DNA from: Roseiarcus sp963842835
GTDB taxonomy: Bacteria > Pseudomonadota > Alphaproteobacteria > Rhizobiales > Beijerinckiaceae
Assembly: GCA_963842835.1 (NCBI GenBank)
Contig: CAWJIB010000009.1
Coordinates: forward strand, 1,240,001 to 1,304,000
Length of the DNA: 64,000 bases
Direction of reading: 5' to 3'
Position 1 is the stretch's first letter, and each line of letters begins with the position of its first letter. Made by a program: the position numbers and the translations under genes. This document shows positions 50,691 through 62,499 of this stretch, piece after piece. The notes beneath the pieces are model-generated. The model was not told where the DNA came from. It ran no database searches and worked only from the letters and a program-made list of their open reading frames with translations.

Positions 50691-52178
50691 TCAAAAGCTC
50701 AGGCGCAGGCCGATCGTCGGATCGATGTTGTCGCTGTGGATATAGCCGCTGGCGATGCCGCCGCTCGCCTGGGAGTACATCAAGCCGGCATAGACGTCGA
50801 GGCGTTTGAGCGGGCGGTAATCAATCAAGGCCGACAAGGCGTACAGATTGCCGGCGCAGTGGGAATTGAGCGCGCCTTGCGGGCTCCCGCCCGGGACCGG
50901 CGCCTTGGTGTTCGGCCCACAGACCGTGGGCGCCGAACCCGGAGGCGCATAGTCGTTTTGGTGGGCGAAATAGTAGGCTCCCGTTATATCGATATCGCTA
51001 CGAACGGCATATTTCGCGCCGACCCAGGCGACCTGCAGGATCTTTTTATCGATGTAGTTGGTCACGCTGACCGCGCTAGGCAGGACGGTGTAGCCGCCCA
51101 GTGATCCGAAGCCATTGGGGTATGTGTCGCTCGGAGGCGAAAACCGCGCATATTCGTATCCGCCAAAAAATTTGAACGGTCCATAGGCGTATTTTCCGGC
51201 CAATACCACCCCGCCGATATCCGCGAGCGTCGCCTTCAAGTCATCCTGGCTAACACCGGCGAGAAGCGGATCGGCGCTATAGGCGGAGAGAGAGACCGCG
51301 TCTTTCGCGTAGCTATAGATCGCGTCGAAGGAGAATCCGGCGTAGTCGCCGCCGACATCGACCTGATAGGCGCCGTCCGAACCGTTGCCTTGCGCGTAGC
51401 CGCCGAACTGCCAGACGGCGCCGGCGCGGAAATTGCCGATATTGACCTGATACTTGGCCGAAGTGTTATACCGCGTAGTCTCTGTGTCGCCGATGCCGGA
51501 TACGTAAGTCGCCGAGTTGCCGATCAAAGAGAACGCGTAAGAGCCGCCCATCGGATCATAGTTGGTGACGGCGTCGGCAGTCAGCGAGTTCTCACGCCCG
51601 GCGGTCAACGTGCCGTACGCGCTATTGCTCAGCCCGATATAACCCTGCGTATTGTCCCATTGACCGGCGCGGCTCGAATCGCCGTTCGCGCTTTGATTGC
51701 CGATGGTCTTGTTGTTGTTCTGGACCAGCAACTCCGGGCCGTTGGCGAGCTGCAACGAGTAAGGATCAAAATCCGTATTCGCGTTGAACACCAGCAACCA
51801 CCCCGGCGCCAATTCTTCGTTGCCCTTGACGCCCACGTTCGAACGGCTGAGGCCGCCGGGGACCAACTGATATTTCGGACCCTGGCTGAACTTGGCGATC
51901 AGCTCTTGCACGCCTTGCGGATAAGCGCCGTTGAGGTTCGCGCCATGTGAGCTGTAGCCCGCGCCCACGTCGACCGTGCCGTAAAGGGTGACGCCTTTCC
52001 AGGTCAGCGGGCAGTCCTGCGCGCTTGTGCGGACGTAATCATAAAAGCTGTCGAAGCACGAGGTCGTCGGCGCAGGCGCGGGCGGCGTCTTCGTTGTCGG
52101 CAGGTCGGCCGCCTGGGCAATGGCGACGAGCGCGAAGCCGGCTCCGCCCGCCATGAGAACCCCTTTAAAATATTTCAT
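50691..52178 (-). CDS. Outer-membrane porin
   Basis: A 495-residue porin of the alphaproteobacterial (Porin_2) type. It has a signal peptide (KGVLMAGGAGFALVAIAQA, cut before ADLPTTK), an N-terminal proline-rich stretch with a disulfide-like Cys pair, an LYGTVDVGAGYSSHG first beta-strand, alternating short strands throughout, and the C-terminal phenylalanine (GLRLSF) that targets Bam. Codon use is a little less GC-biased, as often in highly expressed porins. ATG at 52178 is chosen over an in-frame ATG four codons upstream. Substrate specificity is unknown. Confidence 0.9.
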   Translation of the reverse strand: MKYFKGVLMAGGAGFALVAIAQAADLPTTKTPPAPAPTTSCFDSFYDYVRTSAQDCPLTWKGVTLYGTVDVGAGYSSHGANLNGAYPQGVQELIAKFSQGPKYQLVPGGLSRSNVGVKGNEELAPGWLLVFNANTDFDPYSLQLANGPELLVQNNNKTIGNQSANGDSSRAGQWDNTQGYIGLSNSAYGTLTAGRENSLTADAVTNYDPMGGSYAFSLIGNSATYVSGIGDTETTRYNTSAKYQVNIGNFRAGAVWQFGGYAQGNGSDGAYQVDVGGDYAGFSFDAIYSYAKDAVSLSAYSADPLLAGVSQDDLKATLADIGGVVLAGKYAYGPFKFFGGYEYARFSPPSDTYPNGFGSLGGYTVLPSAVSVTNYIDKKILQVAWVGAKYAVRSDIDITGAYYFAHQNDYAPPGSAPTVCGPNTKAPVPGGSPQGALNSHCAGNLYALSALIDYRPLKRLDVYAGLMYSQASGGIASGYIHSDNIDPTIGLRLSF

Positions 52179-52742
52179 ATCTTGCCCCACTTCTTCCGCG
52201 TCGCCGCGTCTTTCGCGCTGGCGACCATTTTTGAATTCCCAGCCGTAAACCGCGCCTCGTCCAGTCCGTCGGTGTTTCCCGCCAACGCCGCATGCGGGCG
52301 GTGCCGTGAAAGCCCTGGAAAAGTCCGCATCGTGATATCCGTTAGGATATTCCGCCTGGGTTTTTCGGCCGCGGCCGCCGCTCCATGGGTCTCACAAACC
52401 GTCGGGCCACTTGATTATAGCGGCCGATTTTTCATAATCAAGTATTTATATAGACATACTATAATTATGCCGCTGCGGCACGATATGTCTCACGGGAGGG
52501 AAGAGTGCGGTCGTCGCGATTGCCCAGCAATCCCGTGAGTTCCCGATGCGATAGTCGAGCGACGGGGAGGCCCGCGCGCATGCGCGAAGCACGAGTCCGG
52601 CGCCCGGCTCGAAGCGACGCACAAAGTTCGGCGTGACATTCACCTGGCGCGTCCTGGTCTGCGCCTGCTGGCCGCTGTGTTTGGTGAGAGTGTCCGACCT
52701 TTGGCACGAACCGCGGCGCGCATCGCAATGTCGGCAATCCCG
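52179..52742. other. Intergenic region upstream of the porin, before the intron relic
   Basis: No supported gene. The first 200 bases are ordinary leader. 52400-52470 is AT-rich with a 10-bp inverted repeat and TATA-like sequences. From about 52480 to 52742 the sequence becomes GC-rich again and looks like the flank of the intron; open frames on both strands do not resemble known proteins. One arm of a 13-bp inverted repeat is at 52598-52610. Confidence 0.5.
52409..52443. promoter_or_regulatory. 10-bp inverted repeat in AT-rich DNA upstream of the porin
   Basis: ACTTGATTAT (52409-52418) and ATAATCAAGT (52434-52443) are exact inverted repeats with a 15-base spacer, about 230 bases upstream of the porin ATG. 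The arms contain TTGAT/ATCAA but the spacing is wrong for an FNR box. It may be a two-site operator or a hairpin. Confidence 0.4.
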
Positions 52743-54005
52743 GTGCGCCGTGAAAGGCGGCGCTTTCCGGTGGGTGCGAGGCCCACCCGGCAACCGCTCC
52801 AGCCGGAAGCAACCGGGGCAGGCATGGAGGCGACGAAATGTCTGAAGCCCTCGGATAGCTGTCACGAATGGGTGACAGCGCGAGTGTGCGGGCCGCAACG
52901 CGAGTGAACGCCGAGCAATCCTCGAAAAGGTCGATGTGCAGGCCGACCCGATAGGGGTTTCGGCGAAGGCTGATACGGCTGGGCGAGAAGGGCGAAGACT
53001 ACGCCCAGCCGCTGCACCGGGGTAGTGGCGGCAGCACGTACACAAGGAAAGCGCACGCAACACGGGAAGCCCCAAAGCGTGGTCAGGGATGACCAACCAG
53101 ACGCCCGCGAGGGACAGGCTGGGCGCTCTGGGGTGGCGGAGAGGTTCGTAGTACCGCTGAAGCCGGGAAACGCCGGTGGAGGGAAGGGACCTCAGTTCAA
53201 GACAGACGCAAGACGTAGTGAGGGACCTGGAGATTGGGCAACCTATCAACTCCGAACAGCGTTCAGAAACTGCAAACGGCGTTGCACGCGAAAGCGAAGG
53301 CAGAGCCCGGCTATCGGTTCTACGCCCTCTACGACAAGATCAGCCGCGAAGACATTCTGGCGCATGCCTATGCCCAGTGCCGCTCCAACAAGGGGGCGCC
53401 GGCCGTGGATGGTCAGCACTTCGAGGACATCGAGACGTATGGGGTGCAGCGATGGCTTGGCGAACTGGCGCTTGCGCTCAGGCAGGAGACTTACCAACCG
53501 GACCCTATCAGACGAGTGTTCATACCGAAGGCCAACGGCAAACTCAGGCCGCTGGGCATCTCAACCTTGCGGGATCGAGTTTGCATGACAGCAGCGATGC
53601 TGGTGCTGGAACCGATCTTCGAAGCCGATCTTCCATCAGAATTGTACGCCTACCGTCCCGGGAGAAACGCTCAACAGGCGGTGGTCGAGGTGGAAGAGCT
53701 GCTGTTTCGCGGCCACCCGGAAGTCGTAGACGCGGACCTCGCGGACTACTTCGGGAGCATTCCGCATGCCGAGCTTTTGAAGTCGGTATCGCGCCGGATC
53801 GTGGATCGGCGCGTGCTGCATCTGATCAAGATGTCGCTGGACTGCCCCGTGGTGCGGGAAATCCGCACGCCACGTTCGATGAGAGGGGTGTGGAAACGGA
53901 GCTACGGACGAGCCACTAAGGCGCCGCCAGACGAAAGGGGCGGAAACAGACATGCTCGGCCTAACGTCACCGCGCCACATCCCGACTCTACCCAACGCAG
54001 ACAGA
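52743..54005 (+). mobile_element. Decayed group II intron
   Basis: The 5' end GTGCGCCGTGAAAGGCGG at 52743 is the typical bacterial group II start, and the following 490 bases have the domain I-III look (GGGTGCGAGGCCCACCCGGC hairpin, TGTCACGAATGGGTGACA). A reverse-transcriptase frame begins at 53234. It jumps, at about 53848, directly into a domain V-like hairpin (53848-53874: CGTGG-TGCGG-GAAA-CCGCA-CG bulge-CCACG) and then the usual 3' sequence TTCGATGAGAGGGG onward. The 5' strand of domain V that carries the catalytic AGC is gone. The exact 3' end is uncertain; I place it near 54005. The element cannot splice or move by itself. Confidence 0.75.
53234..53850 (+). pseudogene. ltrA: Truncated group II intron reverse transcriptase / maturase
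   Basis: About 205 codons of a group II RT remain, with RT motifs 0 to 3: KISREDILAHAYAQC, RRVFIPKANGKLRPLGISTL, YAYRPGRNAQQAVVE and VDADLADYFGSIPHAELL, which contains the first catalytic Asp. The second catalytic block (YADD), the thumb and the maturase and endonuclease domains are missing; after MSLDCP the frame runs into domain V. A functional protein is excluded. Complete homologues are about 420-450 residues. Confidence 0.85.
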
Positions 54006-54033
54006 TGCGAGCCGGGCGCCAAGTGTTAGACTT

Positions 54034-54441
54034 TCACCCCTGAGGCGTCGGCGGCACCGGGCGCGGGCGGCCATTTTCGTCGATGGCGACGAAGGTGAAA
54101 TAGGCGTCGGTGACCTTCTCGCGCACATGGGTGCGAAAGCGTCGCGCCCAAGCCTCGATGTGGATTTTCATCGAGGTGCGCCCGACCCGATCGACCGAAG
54201 TATAGACGCAGAGCACGTCGCCGACCTTGACCGGGCGGATGAAGGTCATCGCCTCGACGGCGATCGTCACCACGCGCCCTTGGGCGCGTTCGACCGCGGC
54301 GATGCCGCCCGCCTGATCCATCTGGCTGAGCACCCAGCCGCCGAAGATGTCGCCGTTGGCGTTGGTGTCGGCGGGCATGGCGATCAGGCGAACGGTGAGT
54401 TCGCCGTGCGGTTGTTCGAGGGAGGCGTCTGTGGCTGACAT
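54034..54441 (-). CDS. Acyl-CoA thioesterase, YciA-type hotdog
   Basis: A 135-residue hotdog-fold thioesterase. The signature PADTNANGDIFGGWVLSQMD near residue 25 carries the active-site Asn/Asp region of YciA-like enzymes. TFIRPVKVGDVLCVYTSV and VREKVTDAYFTFVAIDENG complete the fold. It hydrolyses short- to medium-chain acyl-CoAs in the cytoplasm. Its 3' end lies 30 bases past the end of the intron relic. Confidence 0.88.
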   Translation of the reverse strand: MSATDASLEQPHGELTVRLIAMPADTNANGDIFGGWVLSQMDQAGGIAAVERAQGRVVTIAVEAMTFIRPVKVGDVLCVYTSVDRVGRTSMKIHIEAWARRFRTHVREKVTDAYFTFVAIDENGRPRPVPPTPQG

Positions 54442-54510
54442 GGGGGGCGCCGGCTTCTTCTCGAGGAGGCGCCGACGAATGTGAAGGGGATAGGGGCTGG
54501 ACGCAAGCGG

Positions 54511-55400
54511 CTAGCGTCGCGTCGGTCCCTGCGCCAGCCGGCCGCCGACGACGCGCGCGACGCCCGCGAGATCGGGAAGGATCGCGAGATCGGCGAGCCC
54601 GGCCTCGACCGCGAGGTCCTTCACCGCTTCGGCCTGGCCGGCGCCGACTTCGAGGAAGAACCAACCGTGAGCGGGCGCGAGGAGCCCAGCGATTTGCGGG
54701 AGAATCGCGCGGTAGGCCTCTAACCCGTCGGCGCCGCCGTCGAGCGCCAGGCGCGGATCGTGGTCGCGCACCTCGCGCGCAAGGCCGGCGATCTCGCCGC
54801 TGCGGATATAGGGCGGATTGGAGACGATGAGATCGAACGGCCCGTCTAGCCCTGCGCCCCAGTCGCCCGCGCGGATTTCGGCGCGGCTGGCGAGGCCGAG
54901 CGCCTCGACGTTGGCGCGCGCGATCCTCGCCGCGCCTTCGCTGAGGTCGACGCCGAGCCCACGCGCGGCGGGAAATTCGCGTAAAATGGCGCATAGCAGC
55001 GCGCCCGAACCGACGCCGAGATCGAGCACGCGCAGCGCCTCGCCGCGCCGCTCGGCGAATTTCGCCAGCGCGGCCTCGACGATCGTTTCCGTTTCGGGGC
55101 GCGGGTCGAGCACGTCGGGCGAGATCGCCAGCGTCAGGCTCCAGAATTCGCGCCGACCGCGGATGCGCGATAGAGATTCGCCCGCGGCGCGGCGCGCCGC
55201 GAAGGCCTCGACCCGAGACGCGGCGGCGCCGAGCGGCGCCTCGGGCGCGCCGATGAGGTCGACCGATCTGAGGCCGCTGGCGGCGCACAGCAGCAGCCCC
55301 GCTTCGCGCGCGGGTTCATCGACGACGTCGCGCATCGCGCGCGTCAGGACCGCCAGCGCCTCGGCCCGCGTCGTTTGCGCGTGAAGCGCGCCGCGCCCCG

Positions 55401-55422
<22 letters not shown>
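54511..55422 (-). CDS. prmC: Release-factor glutamine methyltransferase (PrmC/HemK)
   Basis: A SAM-dependent methyltransferase of about 300 residues that methylates the GGQ glutamine of release factors. The SAM motif is LRVLDLGVGSGALLCAIL, the catalytic NPPY is in FDLIVSNPPYIRS, and DPRPETETIVEAAL precedes the core as in all PrmC proteins. The start is unclear: the first ATG (55335) would cut the N-terminal helix, so I use the TTG at 55422, which lies inside the end of secA and adds residues matching the family. It is coupled to secA by overlap. Confidence 0.82.
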
Positions 55423-58223
<2,801 letters not shown>

Positions 58224-58529
58224 TTCCGACCTTTCCGACCCCGCAACGACTTCGTCGATCCCGTTGACCGCAGCGCCCAAGCGGCGTCTTGCGAGGCCGC
58301 GCTGGCTGGACATTCCCAACGCATCCGCGCTCGGGCGCCGAAACTCCTTGCGGAAACCCGCCCAGCATATCAGGCGATGACGACGACAAAAGCGCGAAAA
58401 AATGACGGCGATTGCGTCCTTTTTCGCGCCACGGGACAGATCGCGGGCTGAGATAGGCGCCGCCGCCGGCCTTGTCAATGACGAGGCTCGCGCGCCGCGC
58501 TGCGCTTGAACCCGGGAACTGGCAATTGG

Positions 58530-58571
58530 ACGCATTGAAATTCCGGAATTTCATGCGTAGACTTTTGTCTA
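58530..58571. promoter_or_regulatory. Two adjacent palindromes upstream of the cyclopropane synthase gene
   Basis: TGAAATTCC-GGAATTTCA (58536-58553) is a perfect 18-base palindrome flanked by ACGCAT on the left and TGCGT on the right, so the symmetry extends to 29 bases with a one-base offset. Directly after it is TAGAC-TTTT-GTCTA (58558-58571). Both lie 58-99 bases before the cfa-like ATG, where an operator would be expected. Confidence 0.45.
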
Positions 58572-58628
58572 GAGTTCGGTGGCCTGTTGGGCCTTTGGCG
58601 CCCAGGCTCGTTCCGCTTGGGGCGTCGC

Positions 58629-59882
58629 ATGACTCAGTTCTTCGCGTTCTTCCTGACTAAATTGATCCGCTGCGGCCATCTCGAGGTCGAGACCTGCGAC
58701 GGCGTCGTGCGGGTTTTCGGCGACCGGACCGGGCCGAGGCTCGCCATCAGGATCGCCGACCGCGCCGCCGAGCGCGAGTTGACGCTCGATCCCGAGCTGG
58801 CGCTCGGGGAGCTTTACATGGACGGCCGCCTCGAACTGACGCACGGCGACCTCTACGACCTTCTCGCGCTCGGCGCCAGCAACCTCTGCTCTTACGTCGG
58901 GCTGACTTGGGTCGCGCTGCTGAACGACGCGCGCATCGCGCTGCGCCGCTTCCACCAACGCAACGATCGCAGGCACGCCCGGCGCAACATCGCCCGGCAC
59001 TATGATCTCGACCAACGGCTCTATCGCCTCTTCCTCGACGCGGATTGGCAATATTCCTGCGCCTATTTCGAACGCGAGGGTCAAACGCTGGAAGAGGCGC
59101 AACTCGCCAAGAAGCGACATCTGGCGGCCAAGCTCCTCGTCGACGAGGGGCATTCCGTCCTCGACATCGGCTGCGGCTTCGGCGGCATGGCGCTCTATCT
59201 CGCGCAAATCGCCGGCGCGCGCGCCACCGGCGTGACCCTGTCGCAAGAGCAGCTCGCGGTCGCCTCGCGGCGCGCGACGGAGTCCGGCCTCGCCGATCGC
59301 GCCGCCTTTCGCTTGCAGGACTACCGGGACGTCGAGGAGCAATTCGACCGCATCGTCTCCGTCGGCATGTTCGAACATGTCGGCGTCGCCGGCTTCGACG
59401 AATATTTCACCAAAGCCCGCCGCCTGCTGAAGGACGACGGGGTGATGGTGTTGCACGCGATCGGCCGCAGCGACGGGCCGGGCGCGACCAATCCGTGGAT
59501 TCAAAAATACATCTTCCCCGGCGGCTATATCCCGAGCCTGTCCGAGGTGATGGCCGCGATCGAGCGATCCGGCCTCTATGTCACCGATACGGAAATTCTG
59601 CGACTGCATTACGCCGACACGCTGAAGGCCTGGCGCGAGCGCTTTCTTGCGCATCGCGATGAGGCCAAGGCTCTGTACGACGAGCGCTTCTGCCGGATGT
59701 GGGAATTCTATCTCGCGGGTTCGGAAGTCTCGTTCCGAGTTTACGGCCACATGGTGTTCCAGATTCAGCTCGCCAAACGGCAGGACGTCGTGCCGCGCAC
59801 CCGCGACTATGTCGGCGAGCGGGAGGCGCAATTGCGCAAACGCGAGGGCTTGCAATCCGCGCTTTGGCGCGCGGCGAGCTGA
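58629..59882 (+). CDS. cfa: Cyclopropane-fatty-acyl-phospholipid synthase
   Basis: A 417-residue SAM-dependent enzyme that converts membrane cis-unsaturated acyl chains to cyclopropane chains. The SAM motif is VLDIGCGFGGMALYLAQ (near residue 178). The N-terminal domain includes LGELYMDGRLEL, and the catalytic region contains ARHYDLDQRLYRLFLD, WQYSCAYFE, and FEHVGVAGFDEYF. The C-terminal WEFYLAGSEVSFRVYGHMVFQ is typical. ATG at 58629 gives the normal start. Confidence 0.93.
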   Translation: MTQFFAFFLTKLIRCGHLEVETCDGVVRVFGDRTGPRLAIRIADRAAERELTLDPELALGELYMDGRLELTHGDLYDLLALGASNLCSYVGLTWVALLNDARIALRRFHQRNDRRHARRNIARHYDLDQRLYRLFLDADWQYSCAYFEREGQTLEEAQLAKKRHLAAKLLVDEGHSVLDIGCGFGGMALYLAQIAGARATGVTLSQEQLAVASRRATESGLADRAAFRLQDYRDVEEQFDRIVSVGMFEHVGVAGFDEYFTKARRLLKDDGVMVLHAIGRSDGPGATNPWIQKYIFPGGYIPSLSEVMAAIERSGLYVTDTEILRLHYADTLKAWRERFLAHRDEAKALYDERFCRMWEFYLAGSEVSFRVYGHMVFQIQLAKRQDVVPRTRDYVGEREAQLRKREGLQSALWRAAS

Positions 59883-59972
59883 CAAGCGGGGCCGGCGGCC
59901 CCCCAGCGCGCGGGCAGAGGGCCGGGGCGAGGGGCAGAGCCGTTGACCGCGACGGCGAGCATCCTCGCCCAG

Positions 59973-60012
59973 GCCCCTCATCCTAACCTTGTCCCCGCGA
60001 ACGGGGAGAAGG
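59973..60012. repeat. Hairpin repeat at a convergent junction, relative of the 24.5-kb element
   Basis: CCCCTCATCCTAACCTTG is followed by a hairpin TCCCCG (59992-59997) / CGGGGA (60002-60007). Sequence and position (between the ends of the cfa-like gene and the radical SAM gene) parallel the element at 24495-24560. Confidence 0.65.
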
Positions 60013-60029
60013 GAAAACATCCGGCGCTC

Positions 60030-61193
60030 TCAGAACAGCGAAAGCTGTCTCGGCTCGGCGGCGCCGTCGAGGACCGGCGCGCGGAAGAGATCGTTCCTGA
60101 GTTCGAGCGGCGTCTCGCGATAGCCCAGCCGCTTGGCCGCGATCTCGAACCGGCGTCCGATCATCCAGGCGTAGGGGCCGGAGCCCGCCATGCGGCGGCC
60201 CCATTGCGAATCGTAGTCCTTGCCGCCGTGCATCGATTGGGTGAGGGACAGCGTGTGCTTGAGCTTGTCCGGGAAGTTCACGGCGAGCCATTCGCGGAAA
60301 ATGTCGCGCAGCTCGAGCGGCAGGCGCAGCGAGACATAGCCGGCCTCGCGCGCGCCCGCCTGATAGGCTCGGGCCAGGATCGTCTCGATTTCGGCGTCGT
60401 TGACCGCCGGAATGATCGGCGCCGCCATCACGCCGACGGGAACCCCCGCCGCGGCCAGCCGCTCGATCGCCTCGAGACGGCGGGCGGGCGTCGGGGCGCG
60501 CGGCTCCATGCGGCGCGCCACGCTGCGATCGAGCGTGGTTACGGAGACAAAGACCTTGACGAGGCCTTCGGCGGCCATGGGCGCCAGCAAATCGAGGTCG
60601 CGCAGGACGAGATTTGACTTGGTGACGATCCCCACGGGATGGCGCGCGCGGGCGAGGACTTCGAGAACGGAGCGGGTGACGCGGTACTGCCGCTCGATCG
60701 GCTGATAGGCGTCCGTGTTGGCGCCCAGCGCGATGACGCGCGGGCGATATTTGGGCGCCGCCAGTTCGCGCTGCAGCAGCGCCGCGGCGCCGTCCTTGAC
60801 GAACAGCTTGCTCTCGAAATCGAGACCGGCGGAAAGGCCGAGATAGGCGTGGCTCGGCCGCGCGAAGCAATAGAAGCAGCCATGCTCGCAGCCGCGGTAG
60901 GGATTGATCGAGCGATCGAACGCGATATCGGGAGATTCGTTGCGCGTGATGATCGTGCGCGGCCGCTCCAGGGTGATCTCCGTCTCGAGACGCGCCGGCG
61001 CCTCGTCCAGCTCCCAGCCGTCGTCGAAATCCTCGCGGCGGACGATCTCGAACCGTCCCGAGGCGTTCGACGCCGCGCCGCGTCCGCGCCGGCGCTCCGA
61101 GGCTACGAGCCGGTCGGCGAAGGCGGCGCCGAGCTGGCGCGCGACGGTCACACGTTGGGAATCGTCGACGAGTTTCGATTGCGGGGCGGGCAT
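60030..61193 (-). CDS. Radical SAM protein, SplB-like (PA0069 family)
   Basis: A 387-residue radical SAM enzyme. The cluster motif CxxxCxxC is NPYRGCEHGCFYCFARPSHA near residue 105. GANTDAYQPIERQYRVTRS and VGIVTKSNLVLRD follow, typical of SplB-like proteins; the C-terminus ends RQLSLF, often seen in this family. It reductively cleaves SAM; the substrate is unknown (the spore photoproduct lyase itself is unlikely in a non-spore former). ATG at 61193 is chosen over TTG at 61211. It is expressed convergently with the cfa-like gene. Confidence 0.82.
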   Translation of the reverse strand: MPAPQSKLVDDSQRVTVARQLGAAFADRLVASERRRGRGAASNASGRFEIVRREDFDDGWELDEAPARLETEITLERPRTIITRNESPDIAFDRSINPYRGCEHGCFYCFARPSHAYLGLSAGLDFESKLFVKDGAAALLQRELAAPKYRPRVIALGANTDAYQPIERQYRVTRSVLEVLARARHPVGIVTKSNLVLRDLDLLAPMAAEGLVKVFVSVTTLDRSVARRMEPRAPTPARRLEAIERLAAAGVPVGVMAAPIIPAVNDAEIETILARAYQAGAREAGYVSLRLPLELRDIFREWLAVNFPDKLKHTLSLTQSMHGGKDYDSQWGRRMAGSGPYAWMIGRRFEIAAKRLGYRETPLELRNDLFRAPVLDGAAEPRQLSLF

Positions 61194-61549
61194 GGTCGTT
61201 GTCCGGAACAAATCATGAACAAATATCTAATCCGGCCGCGCGCCGCCGTCAAGCGCCAAGCGATGGGCGGCGGCGCATCGGCGAGAGCGACTTGACCGCC
61301 GTCAATGCGACGCTTCGCACATTCGGCGTGAATGGCGAGGCGCAACAATTCTCGGCGTGCGTCGACTGAGAGCGGCTGTGGAAGCGCGGCGAGGTCGTCG
61401 TAACGACGCTCCGGCGCATTGGCGGCGCCGGCAAGCCCGGGCCTGCGGTGGCGGCGAATGCCGCCGAACGTCGTAAAATTGGAGGTTGCTTTGCTTGCCG
61501 CGCGGCTGACGACGCGAGCGCGCTTCCGTCCGATGCAGGAGAGCGATCC
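61194..61549. other. Intergenic region with no recognised feature
   Basis: These 356 bases between the divergent radical SAM and SDR genes are GC-rich and contain no supported gene, palindrome or clear promoter. A good ribosome site (CAGGAGAG) precedes the SDR gene. Confidence 0.6.
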
Positions 61550-62413
61550 ATGGAGAAGACTCCAAGCCAATCCCCGGTGTGGCTGATCACCGGCTGCTCG
61601 AGCGGCTTCGGCCGCGAGTTCGCCCGCGCGGCGCTCAGGCACGGCTTTCGCGTCGCAGTGACCGCGCGCGATCCCCAGCAGGTCGCCGATATCGTCGCTG
61701 GGCACGACGGCGAGGCGAAAGCGCTCGCCCTCGACGTGACCGACCCAAATCAGATCAGGAGCGCCGTCGCCGAGGCCGAACGGGCGTTCGGCCGCATCGA
61801 CGTGCTCGTCAACAACGCCGGCTACGGCTACATGGCCGCCGTGGAGGAAGGCGAGGACAAGGGAATCCGCGCCCAGTTCGAGACCAATTTCTTCGGCCTC
61901 GTCGCAATGATCCGGGCGGTCCTGCCGGGCATGAGGGCGCGCCGCCACGGCGCCATCGTCAACATCGCCTCGGTCGGCGGCCTTCGGGGGTCGGCCGGCG
62001 GGGGCTATTACGCCGCCACCAAATTCGCGGTCGAAGGCCTCTCGGAAGCGCTCGCCCAGGAGGTCGAGCCGCTCGGCATCCGCGTGCTGCTGGTCGAACC
62101 GGGTCCGTTCCGCACGGACTGGGGCGGCCGCTCCCTGAAGCAATCGCCCAACGTCATTCCTGATTACGCGGAAACCGCCGGCAAGCGGCGCCGCGAGATC
62201 CAGGGATACAGCGGCACGCAACCGGGCGATCCCGCGCGCGCCGCCGAAGCCATAATTAAGGCGCTGCAGTCGCCTACGCCGCCGCACCATCTCGTGCTCG
62301 GCCGCCAGGGCCTCGAGATCGCGCGCAACCAGCTCAACGCGATGCTGCAGGAATTCGACTTTTGGAACGAAACGAGCCTGAGCGCGGACTATCCCGCCGC
62401 GGGCGCGACGTAG
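61550..62413 (+). CDS. Short-chain dehydrogenase/reductase
   Basis: A 287-residue classical SDR. The cofactor loop is WLITGCSSGFGREFARAAL, NNAGYGYMAAVEEG follows, the catalytic Ser is in NIASVGG and the catalytic Tyr-Lys pair in GYYAATKFAVEGLSEALAQE; EPGPFRTDWGG follows. The extra C-terminal part is usual in this SDR subgroup. Substrate unknown. ATG at 61550 follows AGGAG. Confidence 0.9.
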   Translation: MEKTPSQSPVWLITGCSSGFGREFARAALRHGFRVAVTARDPQQVADIVAGHDGEAKALALDVTDPNQIRSAVAEAERAFGRIDVLVNNAGYGYMAAVEEGEDKGIRAQFETNFFGLVAMIRAVLPGMRARRHGAIVNIASVGGLRGSAGGGYYAATKFAVEGLSEALAQEVEPLGIRVLLVEPGPFRTDWGGRSLKQSPNVIPDYAETAGKRRREIQGYSGTQPGDPARAAEAIIKALQSPTPPHHLVLGRQGLEIARNQLNAMLQEFDFWNETSLSADYPAAGAT

Positions 62414-62499
62414 GGCGGGCGCCGCCGAGCGCAGCCGCCGTCGTTGTCCCGTCGCCACGTCCGGCTAAACTCGGGGCTTAAGGCGAGGGAGACGCGAAC

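Larger units (their letters stand above)
52598..54022. repeat. 13-bp inverted repeats bracketing the intron relic
   Basis: GGCGCCCGGCTCG at 52598-52610 and CGAGCCGGGCGCC at 54010-54022 are exact inverted copies 1.4 kb apart, one on each side of the group II intron relic. They may reflect the original target (a hairpin or terminator split by the intron) or be coincidental in GC-rich DNA. Confidence 0.45.

Noticed and set aside
52409..52443. The TTGAT/ATCAA arms upstream of the porin as an FNR box
   Set aside because: The half-sites are much further apart than the four bases the FNR family needs.
53851..54043. The continuation of the reverse-transcriptase frame into the thioesterase gene
   Set aside because: These codons read domain V and the 3' part of the intron, not protein sequence; they are a readthrough artefact.
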